Positions 43,034 to 51,500 of a DNA stretch of 64,000 nucleotides are shown here, piece by piece (positions within the stretch are counted from its first letter, which is position 1; each line of letters starts with the position of its first letter). The stretch spans positions 2,294,001 to 2,358,000 of the forward strand of contig OZ244909.1 in assembly GCA_965221725.1 (NCBI GenBank). Reading direction: 5' to 3'. Below the pieces are notes generated by a model that searched no databases, was not told where the DNA came from, and saw only the letters and a program-made list of their open reading frames with translations. A program made the position numbers and the translations under genes. The DNA comes from HK1 sp965221725 (GTDB lineage: Bacteria > Pseudomonadota > Gammaproteobacteria > HK1).

Positions 43034-43226
43034 TGATCACCAAGATCGCACCATATGTGCATCCTTACTCAATCAAGTACATGATAGCGTTGAGTGTCGC
43101 GAGATTCCCCAACAAAATGTAACGTGTTATTTCGGAACACATTTGCGATGCGCTTGCGTGAGTACCGTACTCTGACATTCTCCTCATTGATCGAAAAATC
43201 CAGAATAAATCAGAAATGAAGATTCA
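43034..43226 (-). promoter_or_regulatory. AT-rich promoter region of the AAA/TOPRIM module
   Basis: About 190 bases clearly poorer in GC than the flanks, directly upstream of the ATPase start. No exact promoter was assigned. It ends where leader copy B begins. Confidence 0.4.
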
Positions 43227-43478
43227 GGCGGGGAGGTGAGCGGGGGAGAGTGGTCCCGTGATGCGGGCGCCAAGGTGAAGCGACCGGCGACCGCTCTACT
43301 GTCGGAGCACCCGGTCACCCTTGTCAACCCCCGAGCGCATACGTCTCCTCTACCCCGTCGCTCACCCCCGGAGCCTTCCGCCCCGTCGCGTGCAGCGCGT
43401 TCCTGCTTGCCGTCTTCATCATGGTCCTGCCTCCGTATCGGTCGCCTGTTTCGGCCTCGTGAACGGTAGTACACGCCC
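43227..43478 (-). repeat. Duplicated leader element, copy B
   Basis: The second copy of the leader at 39951-40265, in the same orientation, with two rather than twelve heptamer units. It contains the small ORF 43324-43422 and a TTGACA box at its end. It lies between the GST gene and the AAA/TOPRIM module. Confidence 0.8.
43324..43422 (-). CDS. Small ORF in leader copy B (32 residues)
   Basis: MMKTASRNALHATGRKAP followed by GVSDGVEETYALGG and a stop. GGAGGCAGGACC precedes the ATG, a good ribosome site. The same peptide with five differences starts copy A. Whether it is a leader peptide, a small functional protein or chance is unclear: of the base differences between copies more change an amino acid than not, which argues against strong selection on the protein. 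Confidence 0.4.
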   Translation of the reverse strand: MMKTASRNALHATGRKAPGVSDGVEETYALGG

Positions 43479-43572
43479 AATCGAGACTGCGGACATCCGT
43501 AGATGTCCGGCGTCGCCGCCGGCTGCCCATGGCGGTCGTGTCGGAACGCGCCTTCACGTCCCGCTCCACCCT

Positions 43573-44259
43573 TCAGAGAACGGAACCGAACTGCAGCGCG
43601 GTCATCGCGCCGCGCCGATGCAGGCTGGCGACGAACTCGCGCTCGAAGGAGTCCGCGACCGAGCCTGTGACCCGCCCGTTCGCAAGCAGTGCATCCGACC
43701 ACGCCTGAACGCGAGGGAACTCCTTCAGCAGCCCGCAGTCGAGCCGGGCCTCGACGAAGGCGTAGCGCATGAAGAACGGAGCGTAGGCGGCGTCGACAAG
43801 ACACAGTTCCGGCCCGTTGAAGTACGGTCCGGGGTTGCCCCTTTCCTTGGCGATCGCCTCTTCGAGCCGGGTGAGCCGCGGGCGCGCGGCCTCCATCCCC
43901 TTCGCCAGGGCCGCCTTGTCCGCGGCGTAGTACACGCGACCGAAGTCGGCCGAGAAATCCGGGACGAAATCGGTCCAGGCCCGGTTTCGTGCCCGCTTGA
44001 TCGGGTTCTCGGGATGCAGGCGGGGCGGCACCATCTCGTCGAGGAACTCGGCGATCGCATTCGATTCGAACAGCGGTTTTCCATCGACGGAGAGCACCGG
44101 CACCTTGCCGTGCGGGGAGATCTCGAGGAACCAGTCCGGCTTCTCGAGCAGGTTGATGTACGTCACTTCGAACTCGACTTCCTTGGCACGCAACACGATC
44201 ACGGCGCGCTGTACCCAGGGTCAGGTCACGGAGCTGATCAGGTGGTATTTCCCGGCCAT
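43573..44259 (-). CDS. Selenocysteine-containing glutathione S-transferase-like protein
   Basis: Read from the ATG at 44259 through the TGA at 44223-44221, the product has 228 residues with Sec at position 13. The N-terminus is MAGKYHLISSVT-U-PWVQRA, where the family has the catalytic Cys of the CPWVQ glutaredoxin-like motif. The thioredoxin fold goes on with EVTYINLLEKPDWFLEIS, HGKVPVLSVDG and FESNAIAEFLDE, and the helical GST domain with CLVDAAYAPFFMRYAFVE and ends at 43573. Without recoding the gene would start inside the first helix at 44202. A hairpin at 44186-44209 fits a bacterial SECIS. Substrate and glutathione dependence are unknown. A fragment of the same gene lies at 40635. Confidence 0.88.
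44186..44223 (-). promoter_or_regulatory. Sec codon and candidate bSECIS of the GST gene
   Basis: On the minus strand the TGA (44223-44221) is followed after 11 bases by stem GCGCGC (44209-44204) and GCGTGC (44191-44186), six pairs with one G-U, around a 12-base loop whose second base is G. The loop starts 18 bases after the TGA, within the usual range. Confidence 0.65.
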
Positions 44260-44528
44260 TGGCGAAGGTCCCGCATTTGGATGAGGCGGCCGGCCGCGCC
44301 AGGCCGCGCGCGGCATCATAAACGCAAGCACGGCGCGAGCGCACACCGCGCTTGCTAAGATGCAGGCGACGGGTCGGGGAGGCGAAGAGGCCCGGTACGG
44401 CATCGACCCCGGCACGATTTCCATGACCGGCACGACTTCAGCAAGTTGTATCGGCAATCACCGTCGGCGAGGAAAAGTTCGCCCGACACGGCATCGACCC
44501 CGATACGACACCTACAAGGGACAGCGCC

Positions 44529-46214
44529 ATGCATGACCTCGTGATCAGGAACGCCCGCGTGTTCGACGGGCTGGGCAACGACGCGCTCGAAGGGAGCGTC
44601 GGCGTGAAGGGTGGCCGCATCGTCGAGGTCGGGGCCGATGTCGGCGCCGGTCGGGAGAGCGTCGACGCGCAAGGTCTCGCCCTCGCCCCGGGCATCGTCG
44701 ACATCCACACCCACTTCGACGCCCAGCTCACCTGGGACCCGTGGACCACCCCGTCGGTCGCGCTCGGGGTCACCACGGTGGTCATGGGCAACTGCGGTTT
44801 CACCATCGCGCCGTGCCGGGCGCGCGACCGCGACCGGACCCTGCGCAACCTCACCCACGTGGAGGGCATGTCGCTGGAGGCGCTGCTGGCCGGTGTCGAC
44901 TGGGACTTCGAGACCTACCCGCAGTACCTCGACATGCTGGACCGCAAGGGCATGGTGCCGAACGTCGCCTCCTTCGTGGGGCACTCGTCGGTACGCACCT
45001 GGGCGCTCGGCGAGGAGGCGTCGGACCGCGCCGCCACCGAGGCCGAGGTGGCGGAGATGAAGCGCCTGGTCACCGAGGCGATGGAGGCCGGCGCCATCGG
45101 GTTCGCGACCTCGACGCTGGAGCAGCACAACGGCGAGGCCGGCATCCCGATGCCCTCGCGGCTCGCCGACGAGCACGAGATGCTGGAGCTCACGGGCGCG
45201 CTCGGCGAGGTGGGCAAGGGCGTGTTCATGCTCACCAAGGGGATGACTTCGACCATTCCCTGGCTCGAGGGCATCGCCGCGAACAACGGCCGGCCGGTGA
45301 ACATCGCGGCGATGTTCATCGACCCGAACGACCCCGAGCGGGTCTTTCGCGAGATCGCGCAAATCGGGGAGGCGCGCGGGCGAGGCCGCGAGCTGTGGGC
45401 CCAGGTCGGCTGCTTCCCGCTCGGGATGGAGTTCCAGCTCCGTCACCCCTACCCGCTGGAGGCGTTCCTCGCGTGGAAGCCCGCGATTCTCGCGGAGGGG
45501 TCGGATGCGTTCCTCAAGGTTCTGCGCGACCCGTGCTTCCGCACCGCGTTGAAGGCGGAGGCGAGCACCGCGACGGTGCCGAACCGGTTCTCCTACCACT
45601 CGTTCGAGACCCTCACGGTGATGGAGGCCGCCTGCGACAAGCACGCCGCATACGTCGGACGCCGCGTTGCGGACATGGCGCGCGAGCAGGGCCGGGACCC
45701 TTTCGACTGGCTGCTCGATTTTGCGCTCGACGACGGCCTCGACGCCCTCCTCGACTGCAAGCTGTTCAATACCGACGAGGATCGGGTGAAGGACCTGCTG
45801 CGCCATCCGCACGCCACGCTGGGGCTTTCCGACGCCGGCGCCCACCTTTCTTTCCTGTGCGATGCGGGGTTCGGGCTGCACCTGCTCGGCCACTGGTCGC
45901 GCGAGCGCGGCGACATCGCCCTGCCGCGAGCGGTGCAGTCGGTGACCAGCCGGGTCGCCGATGCCTACCGCATCAAGGGCCGCGGACGACTCGTACCCGG
46001 CGCGAGCGCGGACCTGCTCTTGTTCGACCCGGACACGGTGGGACGGGGCGAGAAGGTGCGGGTGAACGACCTCCCGGCCGGTGCGGCCCGGGTGCATACC
46101 CCCGCGGTGGGAGTGCACGGCGTATGGGTCAACGGAACACGGGTAGTGGACGAATCCGGCCCGATCGGAGACGCGGGAACACCCGGGAACCTGCTGCGGG
46201 ACTTCAGCGACTGA
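44529..46214 (+). CDS. N-acyl-D-amino-acid amidohydrolase family protein
   Basis: A 561-residue metal-dependent amidohydrolase. The N-terminal beta domain leads to APGIVDIHTHFDAQLTWD near residue 57 (HxH metal site), TTVVMGNCGFTIAPC near 80, whose Cys is typical of D-aminoacylases, and FVGHSSVRTWALG near 150. SDAGAHLSFLCDAGFG near 435 gives the last Asp. RVADAYRIKGRGRLVPGASADLLLFDP is the standard C-terminal composite-domain motif. It probably removes acyl groups from D-amino acids or related compounds. The gene is divergent from the GST gene with 269 bases between them. ATG at 44529 is the only sensible start. Confidence 0.9.
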   Translation: MHDLVIRNARVFDGLGNDALEGSVGVKGGRIVEVGADVGAGRESVDAQGLALAPGIVDIHTHFDAQLTWDPWTTPSVALGVTTVVMGNCGFTIAPCRARDRDRTLRNLTHVEGMSLEALLAGVDWDFETYPQYLDMLDRKGMVPNVASFVGHSSVRTWALGEEASDRAATEAEVAEMKRLVTEAMEAGAIGFATSTLEQHNGEAGIPMPSRLADEHEMLELTGALGEVGKGVFMLTKGMTSTIPWLEGIAANNGRPVNIAAMFIDPNDPERVFREIAQIGEARGRGRELWAQVGCFPLGMEFQLRHPYPLEAFLAWKPAILAEGSDAFLKVLRDPCFRTALKAEASTATVPNRFSYHSFETLTVMEAACDKHAAYVGRRVADMAREQGRDPFDWLLDFALDDGLDALLDCKLFNTDEDRVKDLLRHPHATLGLSDAGAHLSFLCDAGFGLHLLGHWSRERGDIALPRAVQSVTSRVADAYRIKGRGRLVPGASADLLLFDPDTVGRGEKVRVNDLPAGAARVHTPAVGVHGVWVNGTRVVDESGPIGDAGTPGNLLRDFSD

Positions 46215-46346
46215 ACGCCGACGACGCCGATCCCGTCGTCGCGCAACCACGGCTGGATCTGCGGCCGCGCATCGTCGCCGAAACATTGGCCGCTACCCCG
46301 GCAAGGCTTGGCGTTCAGACGCTGGCGAAGACGTTCCCCGGCCCGC

Positions 46347-46874
46347 TCAGGTCCCGGCCGTCAGCTCCTCGTCGAACCCGAACGTGGACATGTCCCGGAT
46401 GCGGGCGGGGTAGAGCACGCCGTCGAGATGGTCGCACTCGTGCTGTACGACCCGGGCGTGGTAGTCCTCCACCTCGCGTTCGATGCGGTTCCCGAACGCG
46501 TCGAACCCCGTGTACCGGATGCGGGTGTAGCGCGGCACCACGCCCCGCAGGCCGGGAACGCTCAGGCACGCCTCCCAGCCGTCGGCCATCACGTCCGCAA
46601 GCGGCTCGATCACCGGGTTGACGAGCACCGTTGGCGGGATGGGCGCCGGTCGGCCGCGACCGGTCTCGCCGCCGGGCGCTCCGAGGCCGAACACCACGAC
46701 CCGCTGCGCGACCGCGATCTGGGGTGCCGCGATGCCGATGCCGTCGCTCGCGTGCATCGTGTCCCAGAGGTCCTCCACCAGCGCATGCAGCCCGAGGGTG
46801 TCGAACCGCTCGACGGGCTCGGCCACCCCGCGCAGCACCGGATGACCCATGCGAATGACGGTTCGAACGGCCAT
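46347..46874 (-). CDS. def: Peptide deformylase
   Basis: A 175-residue deformylase that removes the formyl group from new proteins. All three metal motifs are present: SDGIGIAAPQIAVAQ (GxGxAAPQ) near residue 38, EACLSVPGLRG (usually EGCLS) near 98 and VVQHECDHLDGVLYP (HExxH) near 139. The Ala in place of Gly in the second motif occurs in some subfamilies. ATG at 46874 is used; another in-frame ATG at 46886 would add four residues. It is convergent with the amidohydrolase and divergent from yebC. Confidence 0.92.
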   Translation of the reverse strand: MAVRTVIRMGHPVLRGVAEPVERFDTLGLHALVEDLWDTMHASDGIGIAAPQIAVAQRVVVFGLGAPGGETGRGRPAPIPPTVLVNPVIEPLADVMADGWEACLSVPGLRGVVPRYTRIRYTGFDAFGNRIEREVEDYHARVVQHECDHLDGVLYPARIRDMSTFGFDEELTAGT

Positions 46875-46952
46875 CACGCCGCACATGATAGTGCGGTGCG
46901 CAATTTTCGGGCTAGACTGCAGGCTCGAACCCAGTGTACGCAGCCCCAATCC

Positions 46953-47699
46953 ATGGCCGGCCATTCCAAGTGGGCGAACATCCAGCACCGCAAGAAGGCG
47001 CAGGACGCCAGGCGGGGCAAGCTGTTCACCAAGCTCATCCGTGAAGTCACCATCGCCGCGCGTGAAGGCGGCGGCGATGCGGACGGCAACTCCCGGCTGC
47101 GGCTCGCGATGGAGAAGGCGTTCGTGGGCAACGTTCCGAAGGACACCATCGACCGGGCCATCAAGCGCGCGACCGGCGAGGCGGGTGCCGACACCCTGGA
47201 GGAAGTGCGCTACGAGGGCTACGGACCGGGCGGCACCGCGGTGATGGTGGACTGCGTGACCGACAACCGGAACCGGACCGTGGCGGAGATCCGCCATGCG
47301 TTCACCAAGTGCGGGGGCAATCTCGGCACCGGAGGTTCGGTCGCGTACCTGTTCACCAAGGTCGGCCAGCTCTCGTTTGCGCCGGGCACGGACGAGGAAC
47401 GGCTGATGGAGGCCGCCCTCGAGGCCGGCGCCGAGGACGTCATCACCAACGACGACGGATCGCTGGAGGTGCTGACGGCGCCGGAAGAATTCGGTGACGT
47501 CCGCGACGGAATCGCCGGTGGCGGCCTGAAGCCGGAGCAGGCGGAGGTGACGATGCGCCCGTCCACCAGCGTCTCCCCCGACCCGGACGATGCGCGGCGG
47601 ATCTTCCGGCTGCTGGAAATGCTCGAAGATCTCGACGATGTGCAGCAGGTGTACTCGAACGCCGAGATCCCGGACGAGATCCTGGCCGAGTTCGCTTGA
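46953..47699 (+). CDS. yebC: YebC/PmpR-type transcription/translation factor
   Basis: A 248-residue YebC protein: MAGHSKWANIQHRKKAQDA at the start, FTKLIREVTIAAREGGGDAD, NVPKDTIDRAIKRATGE, YEGYGPGGTAVMVDCVTDNR, FTKCGGNLGTGGSVAYLF. YebC-type proteins act as regulators and, in recent work, help ribosomes at proline stretches. The gene overlaps ruvC, whose TTG start lies in its last codons, the usual gammaproteobacterial order. Confidence 0.95.
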   Translation: MAGHSKWANIQHRKKAQDARRGKLFTKLIREVTIAAREGGGDADGNSRLRLAMEKAFVGNVPKDTIDRAIKRATGEAGADTLEEVRYEGYGPGGTAVMVDCVTDNRNRTVAEIRHAFTKCGGNLGTGGSVAYLFTKVGQLSFAPGTDEERLMEAALEAGAEDVITNDDGSLEVLTAPEEFGDVRDGIAGGGLKPEQAEVTMRPSTSVSPDPDDARRIFRLLEMLEDLDDVQQVYSNAEIPDEILAEFA

Positions 47700-48220
47700 G
47701 CCCCATCCGGATCATCGGCATCGACCCCGGCTCCCGGTCCACCGGATACGGAATCGTCGATACCGACGGCATCCGCCTCGTCCACGTCGCCAGCGGATTC
47801 GTGAAGAGCGGTGAAGGCGACTGGGCCGAGCGGCTGCGGACCATCTACGCCGGGCTCGACGAGATCATCGACACCCACGCGCCGGGCGAACTCGCAATCG
47901 AGAAGGTGTTCCTGCACCGCAACCCCTCCTCCGCGCTGAAGCTCGGACAGGCCAGGGGGGTGGCGATTCTCGCCGGGGCGCTGCGTTCGCTGGTGGTGCA
48001 CGAGTACTCTCCGAACGAGGTCAAGCAGGCGGTCACCGGGAAGGGGCATGCGTCGAAGGAGCAGATCCAGTACATGACGAAGATCCTGTTGTCGCTGCGG
48101 GAACCGCCCCAGACGGACGAGGCGGATGCGCTGGCGGTTGCGATCTGTCGTGCGCACCTGCGCAGCACCGGGGCACGGCGCGAGCGCATGATGTCCCGCG
48201 CCGCGGGCGGGCGGCGATGA
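47696..48220 (+). CDS. ruvC: Crossover junction endodeoxyribonuclease RuvC
   Basis: A 174-residue Holliday junction resolvase. IIGIDPGSRSTGYGIV carries the first catalytic Asp, LAIEKVFLHRNPSSALKLGQ the Glu, and QTDEADALAVAICRAHL the last two Asp. The TTG at 47696 overlaps the yebC stop. The end overlaps ruvA by ATGA, so yebC-ruvC-ruvA are translated as a unit. Confidence 0.95.
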   Translation: MSPIRIIGIDPGSRSTGYGIVDTDGIRLVHVASGFVKSGEGDWAERLRTIYAGLDEIIDTHAPGELAIEKVFLHRNPSSALKLGQARGVAILAGALRSLVVHEYSPNEVKQAVTGKGHASKEQIQYMTKILLSLREPPQTDEADALAVAICRAHLRSTGARRERMMSRAAGGRR

Positions 48221-48825
48221 TCGCGTGGATGCATGGAGTGCTGCGCGAGAAGCATCCTCCGCTGCTGCTCGTCGACACCGCAGGCGTCGGCTACGAAATG
48301 GAGGCGCCGATGACCACCTTCTACGACCTTCCCGCCGTCGGCGAGCCGGTGACGCTGCATCTGCACCATGTCGTGCGCGACGATGGACAGCACCTCTACG
48401 CGTTCGTCCGGCGCGCCGAGCGGGATCTGTTCCGTCAGCTCCTGCGGGTGAGTGGAGTCGGCGCGAAGCTCGGGCTGGCCATCCTGTCCGGAATGGATGC
48501 GGGCGGGTTCGGGCGCTGCGTGCGCGAAGGCGACGCCGCGAGCCTCTCCCGGCTGCCCGGCATCGGCAAGAAGACCGCCGAGCGCCTGATCATGGAGATG
48601 CGCGACAGGATCGAGGCCGGCGCCCCGCTTGCGAGCGCCGAGAGTGCCGGATCCGGCGTCGGGCCGGCGCCGCCGCGCAACGACCCGGCCGCGGAGGCCG
48701 TCCACGCGCTGATTGCGCTGGGGCTGAAGCCGGCGGAGGCAAGCCGCCGCGTGCACGCGGTCGCGGCCGACGGGCTCGCCTGCGAGGAGATCGTCAGGCG
48801 CGCGCTCCAGTCGATGGTGCGGTGA
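48217..48825 (+). CDS. ruvA: Holliday junction branch migration subunit RuvA
   Basis: A 202-residue RuvA, binding four-way junctions and loading RuvB. The N-terminal OB domain is MIAWMHGVLREKHPPLLLVD and VGYEMEAP, the tandem helix-hairpin-helix part is LLRVSGVGAKLGLAILSGM and LPGIGKKTAERLIMEM, and the C-terminal RuvB-binding domain begins AVHALIALGLKPAEAS. The start overlaps ruvC by ATGA. The 290 bases between ruvA and ruvB hold no clear gene, only GC-rich repeats of CCCGAATCTCG and CCCGAC-type units. Confidence 0.95.
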   Translation: MIAWMHGVLREKHPPLLLVDTAGVGYEMEAPMTTFYDLPAVGEPVTLHLHHVVRDDGQHLYAFVRRAERDLFRQLLRVSGVGAKLGLAILSGMDAGGFGRCVREGDAASLSRLPGIGKKTAERLIMEMRDRIEAGAPLASAESAGSGVGPAPPRNDPAAEAVHALIALGLKPAEASRRVHAVAADGLACEEIVRRALQSMVR

Positions 48826-49115
48826 GTCCGCCGGCAATTCCCGACAGGCATGGAACCCGCTCCCGAGGCCCGAATCTCGCCCGAATCTCGCTTCTGGTGG
48901 CCCGGCAATCGGAGCGGTACGATCACGGCCACGACGCGACCGGAAGCGCCGAGGTCGGAAACAGCCGTGATTCGACCGGCCCGGGAGCCCGCTCCGGCCC
49001 CAGCCCCGGCGCCCGAACCTGGGGCCCGACTTTGGCGTCCGACCTGGCGCCCGACCATTGGCAATCGGGGCGTTGAATCCGCGCCCCGCGGAGCGCCGCA
49101 CCGCCGGCAGGACCG
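48826..49115 (+). other. Spacer between ruvA and ruvB
   Basis: 290 bases without a recognisable gene. It contains short imperfect repeats (GCCCGAATCTC twice at about 48868-48892, and several CCCGAC/GCGCCC units at 49010-49055). In most relatives ruvA and ruvB nearly touch, so this spacer is unusually long. Confidence 0.6.
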
Positions 49116-50216
49116 ATGGAGTCAGAACGTCTCGTCACCGCAGGAACGAGGGCCGAAGATCAGGCGCTCGATCGGGCCGTTCGTCCCAAACGGCTCGCGG
49201 ACTTCGCCGGGCAGCCGGCCGTGCTCGAGCAGATGGAGATCTTCATCGAGGCGGCACGCCGCCGGGGCGAGGCGCTGGATCACCTCCTCATCTTCGGGCC
49301 GCCCGGGTTGGGCAAGACCACCCTGGCCCACATCGTGGCCAACGAGATGCAGGCCGGCCTGCGCCAGACCGCGGGGCCGGTGCTGGAGCGTTCGGGCGAC
49401 CTCGCGGCGCTGCTCACCAACCTGGAACCGCGCGATGTACTCTTCATCGACGAGATGCACCGGCTGAATCCCGCGGTGGAGGAGATCCTCTATCCCGCCA
49501 TGGAGGACTATCAGCTCGACATCGTCATCGGCGAGGGGCCGGCGGCACGGTCCATCAAGCTCGACCTGCCTCCGTTCACCCTGGTGGGCGCGACCACGCG
49601 GGCCGGGATGCTGACCTCGCCGCTCCGCGACCGGTTCGGCATCGTGCAGCGGCTGGAGTTCTACCGCGTCCCCGACCTCGCGCGTATCGTTACGCGCTCG
49701 GCCGCGATTCTGGGCATCGAGATCACCGGGGATGGCGCGAGTGAGATCGCGACGCGCTCACGCGGAACGCCGCGCATCGCGAACCGCCTCCTGCGTCGGG
49801 TGCGTGACTACGCGGAGGTGAAGGTGGACGGACGGGTGACGGGAGACACCGCGAACCGGGCCCTCGATCTGCTCGATGTCGATGCCCACGGTTTCGACCT
49901 GATGGACCGCAAGCTGCTGCTCGCGGTGATCGAAAAGTTCGACGGGGGGCCGGTCGGCATCGACAACATCGCCGCCGCCATCGGCGAGGAGCGCGACACC
50001 ATCGAGGATGTGCTGGAGCCGTATCTCATTCAGCAGGGGTTCCTCATGCGCACCCCCCGGGGCCGGGTGGCAACCCGGACCGCCTGGGCGCACTTCGGCC
50101 TGGAGCCACCCGCCGACCATTACCCCGCGGGGCGCGCTTCCGACTCGGGCGCCCGGGCGCGATCGCCGGACGATTCCACGCCGGGCGCACCTGATCTCTT
50201 CGGAGAATCCGCCTGA
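49116..50216 (+). CDS. ruvB: Holliday junction DNA helicase RuvB
   Basis: A 366-residue AAA+ motor for branch migration. Walker A is LLIFGPPGLGKTTLAHIVAN near residue 66, Walker B LFIDEMHRL, sensor 1 LVGATTRAGMLTSPLRDRFG and the arginine finger region GTPRIANRLLRRVRD. The C-terminal winged helix ends with IEDVLEPYLIQQGFLMRTPR. A low-complexity tail of about 30 residues follows. ATG at 49116 matches the family start. Confidence 0.95.
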   Translation: MESERLVTAGTRAEDQALDRAVRPKRLADFAGQPAVLEQMEIFIEAARRRGEALDHLLIFGPPGLGKTTLAHIVANEMQAGLRQTAGPVLERSGDLAALLTNLEPRDVLFIDEMHRLNPAVEEILYPAMEDYQLDIVIGEGPAARSIKLDLPPFTLVGATTRAGMLTSPLRDRFGIVQRLEFYRVPDLARIVTRSAAILGIEITGDGASEIATRSRGTPRIANRLLRRVRDYAEVKVDGRVTGDTANRALDLLDVDAHGFDLMDRKLLLAVIEKFDGGPVGIDNIAAAIGEERDTIEDVLEPYLIQQGFLMRTPRGRVATRTAWAHFGLEPPADHYPAGRASDSGARARSPDDSTPGAPDLFGESA

Positions 50217-50303
50217 GCCGGGCGGAGGTCAGGGTCGGATGCGTCGACATCGAGTGGCTCCGGCCCCGTGGCACCCCAATCTCCCTGAAGCAGGAGCTCG
50301 AAA

Positions 50304-50978
50304 TTGAGCACTGATCTCTCGATTCTCACCCTGGTGCTGGAAGCGACCCTTCCGGTTCAGTTCGTCATGGCCATCCTGGTGCTGGCCTCGTTCATCTCGT
50401 GGACGATGATCTTCAGGAAGTACTTCGTGCTCGGACGCGCCTCGCGCGCCGCGAACACGTTCGAGGACCAGTTCTGGTCCGGCATCGACCTGGTCGAGGT
50501 GTTCAACCGGATCGACGTGCGGCGCTCCGGGGCGAACGGGATGGAGCGCATCTTCCACGCGGGGTTCAAGGAGTTCGCACGGCTGCGCGGACAGAAGACG
50601 GCCGAAGCGCGGGACGTCCTGAGCGGCACCGAACGGGCGATGCGTATCGCGCTCGGCCGAGAGGTCGAATACCTGGAAACCGGGCTCTCGTTTCTCGCCA
50701 CCGTCGGGTCGACCAGCCCCTACATCGGTCTGCTCGGGACCGTGTGGGGCATCATGAATTCGTTCCGGGCGCTGGGCAATGTGCAGCAGGCCACCATCGC
50801 GATGGTGGCGCCGGGAATCGCAGAGGCGCTCATCGCCACCGCGATGGGGCTGTTCGCGGCGATTCCCGCGGTGATCGCCTACAACCGCTTCTCCCACGAC
50901 GTCGAGCGCATCCACAACCGGTACGATGCGTTCGTCGACGAGTTCTCGACCATTCTCCAGCGCCAGGCCCACCAGTGA
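50304..50978 (+). CDS. tolQ: Tol-Pal system protein TolQ
   Basis: A 224-residue inner-membrane stator protein that with TolR uses the proton gradient to energise TolA. Three membrane segments are visible, at about residues 17-37, 132-155 and 165-190; TVGSTSPYIGLLGTVWGIMN and IAEALIATAMGLFAAIPAVI are the ExbB/TolQ/MotA signatures. A TTG at 50304 with AGGAG upstream is the start. The thioesterase gene ybgC, which often lies between ruvB and tolQ, is absent. Confidence 0.95.
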   Translation: MSTDLSILTLVLEATLPVQFVMAILVLASFISWTMIFRKYFVLGRASRAANTFEDQFWSGIDLVEVFNRIDVRRSGANGMERIFHAGFKEFARLRGQKTAEARDVLSGTERAMRIALGREVEYLETGLSFLATVGSTSPYIGLLGTVWGIMNSFRALGNVQQATIAMVAPGIAEALIATAMGLFAAIPAVIAYNRFSHDVERIHNRYDAFVDEFSTILQRQAHQ

Positions 50979-51068
50979 ACGGAGCCCGACCCCCGGCCCG
51001 CATCGCGGTCTCCGGCTCGGGCGGAGGCACGCGAGGGATCCACCCCGAAGGCCGCCAGAGGACGCGCC

Positions 51069-51500
51069 ATGGCTAGGAACCGCGCGCGCCGCCGACCGAT
51101 GTCGGAGATCAACGTCGTCCCCTACATCGATGTCATGCTCGTCCTGCTCGTCATCTTCGTCATCACCGCCCCGTTGCTGTCGCAGGGCGTCAAGGTCGAC
51201 CTGCCGCAGGCCGACGCGCAGCCTCTCGACGTGGAATCGCAGGAGCCGCTCGTGGTCACCATCGACTCGACGGGCAACTATTACGTGAATTACGGGGAGA
51301 GCCAGGGGTCGCCGATCGAGCCCGGGGTTCTCGCGGCCCGGGTCGCGGCGCTGCTGCGCCACCGGCCGGAGCTTTCGGTCGTGGTGCGCGGCGACGAGAA
51401 CGTGCCCTACGGGGACGTGGTGCTCCTGATGACGATCCTGCAAAGCGCGGGGGCGCCGAGCGTCGGGCTGATGACGGAAACACCGCAGGAGGCGCGATGA
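51069..51500 (+). CDS. tolR: Tol-Pal system protein TolR
   Basis: A 143-residue partner of TolQ with a single N-terminal membrane segment (VVPYIDVMLVLLVIFVITAP), which contains the proton-channel Asp, and a periplasmic domain. MSEINVVPYIDVML is the ExbD/TolR signature. Its end overlaps tolA by ATGA. A GAAGGCC-type weak site precedes the ATG. Confidence 0.95.
   Translation: MARNRARRRPMSEINVVPYIDVMLVLLVIFVITAPLLSQGVKVDLPQADAQPLDVESQEPLVVTIDSTGNYYVNYGESQGSPIEPGVLAARVAALLRHRPELSVVVRGDENVPYGDVVLLMTILQSAGAPSVGLMTETPQEAR

Noticed and set aside
44355..46286. 643-codon minus-strand open frame
   Set aside because: Antisense to the amidohydrolase, whose motifs are all present on the plus strand.
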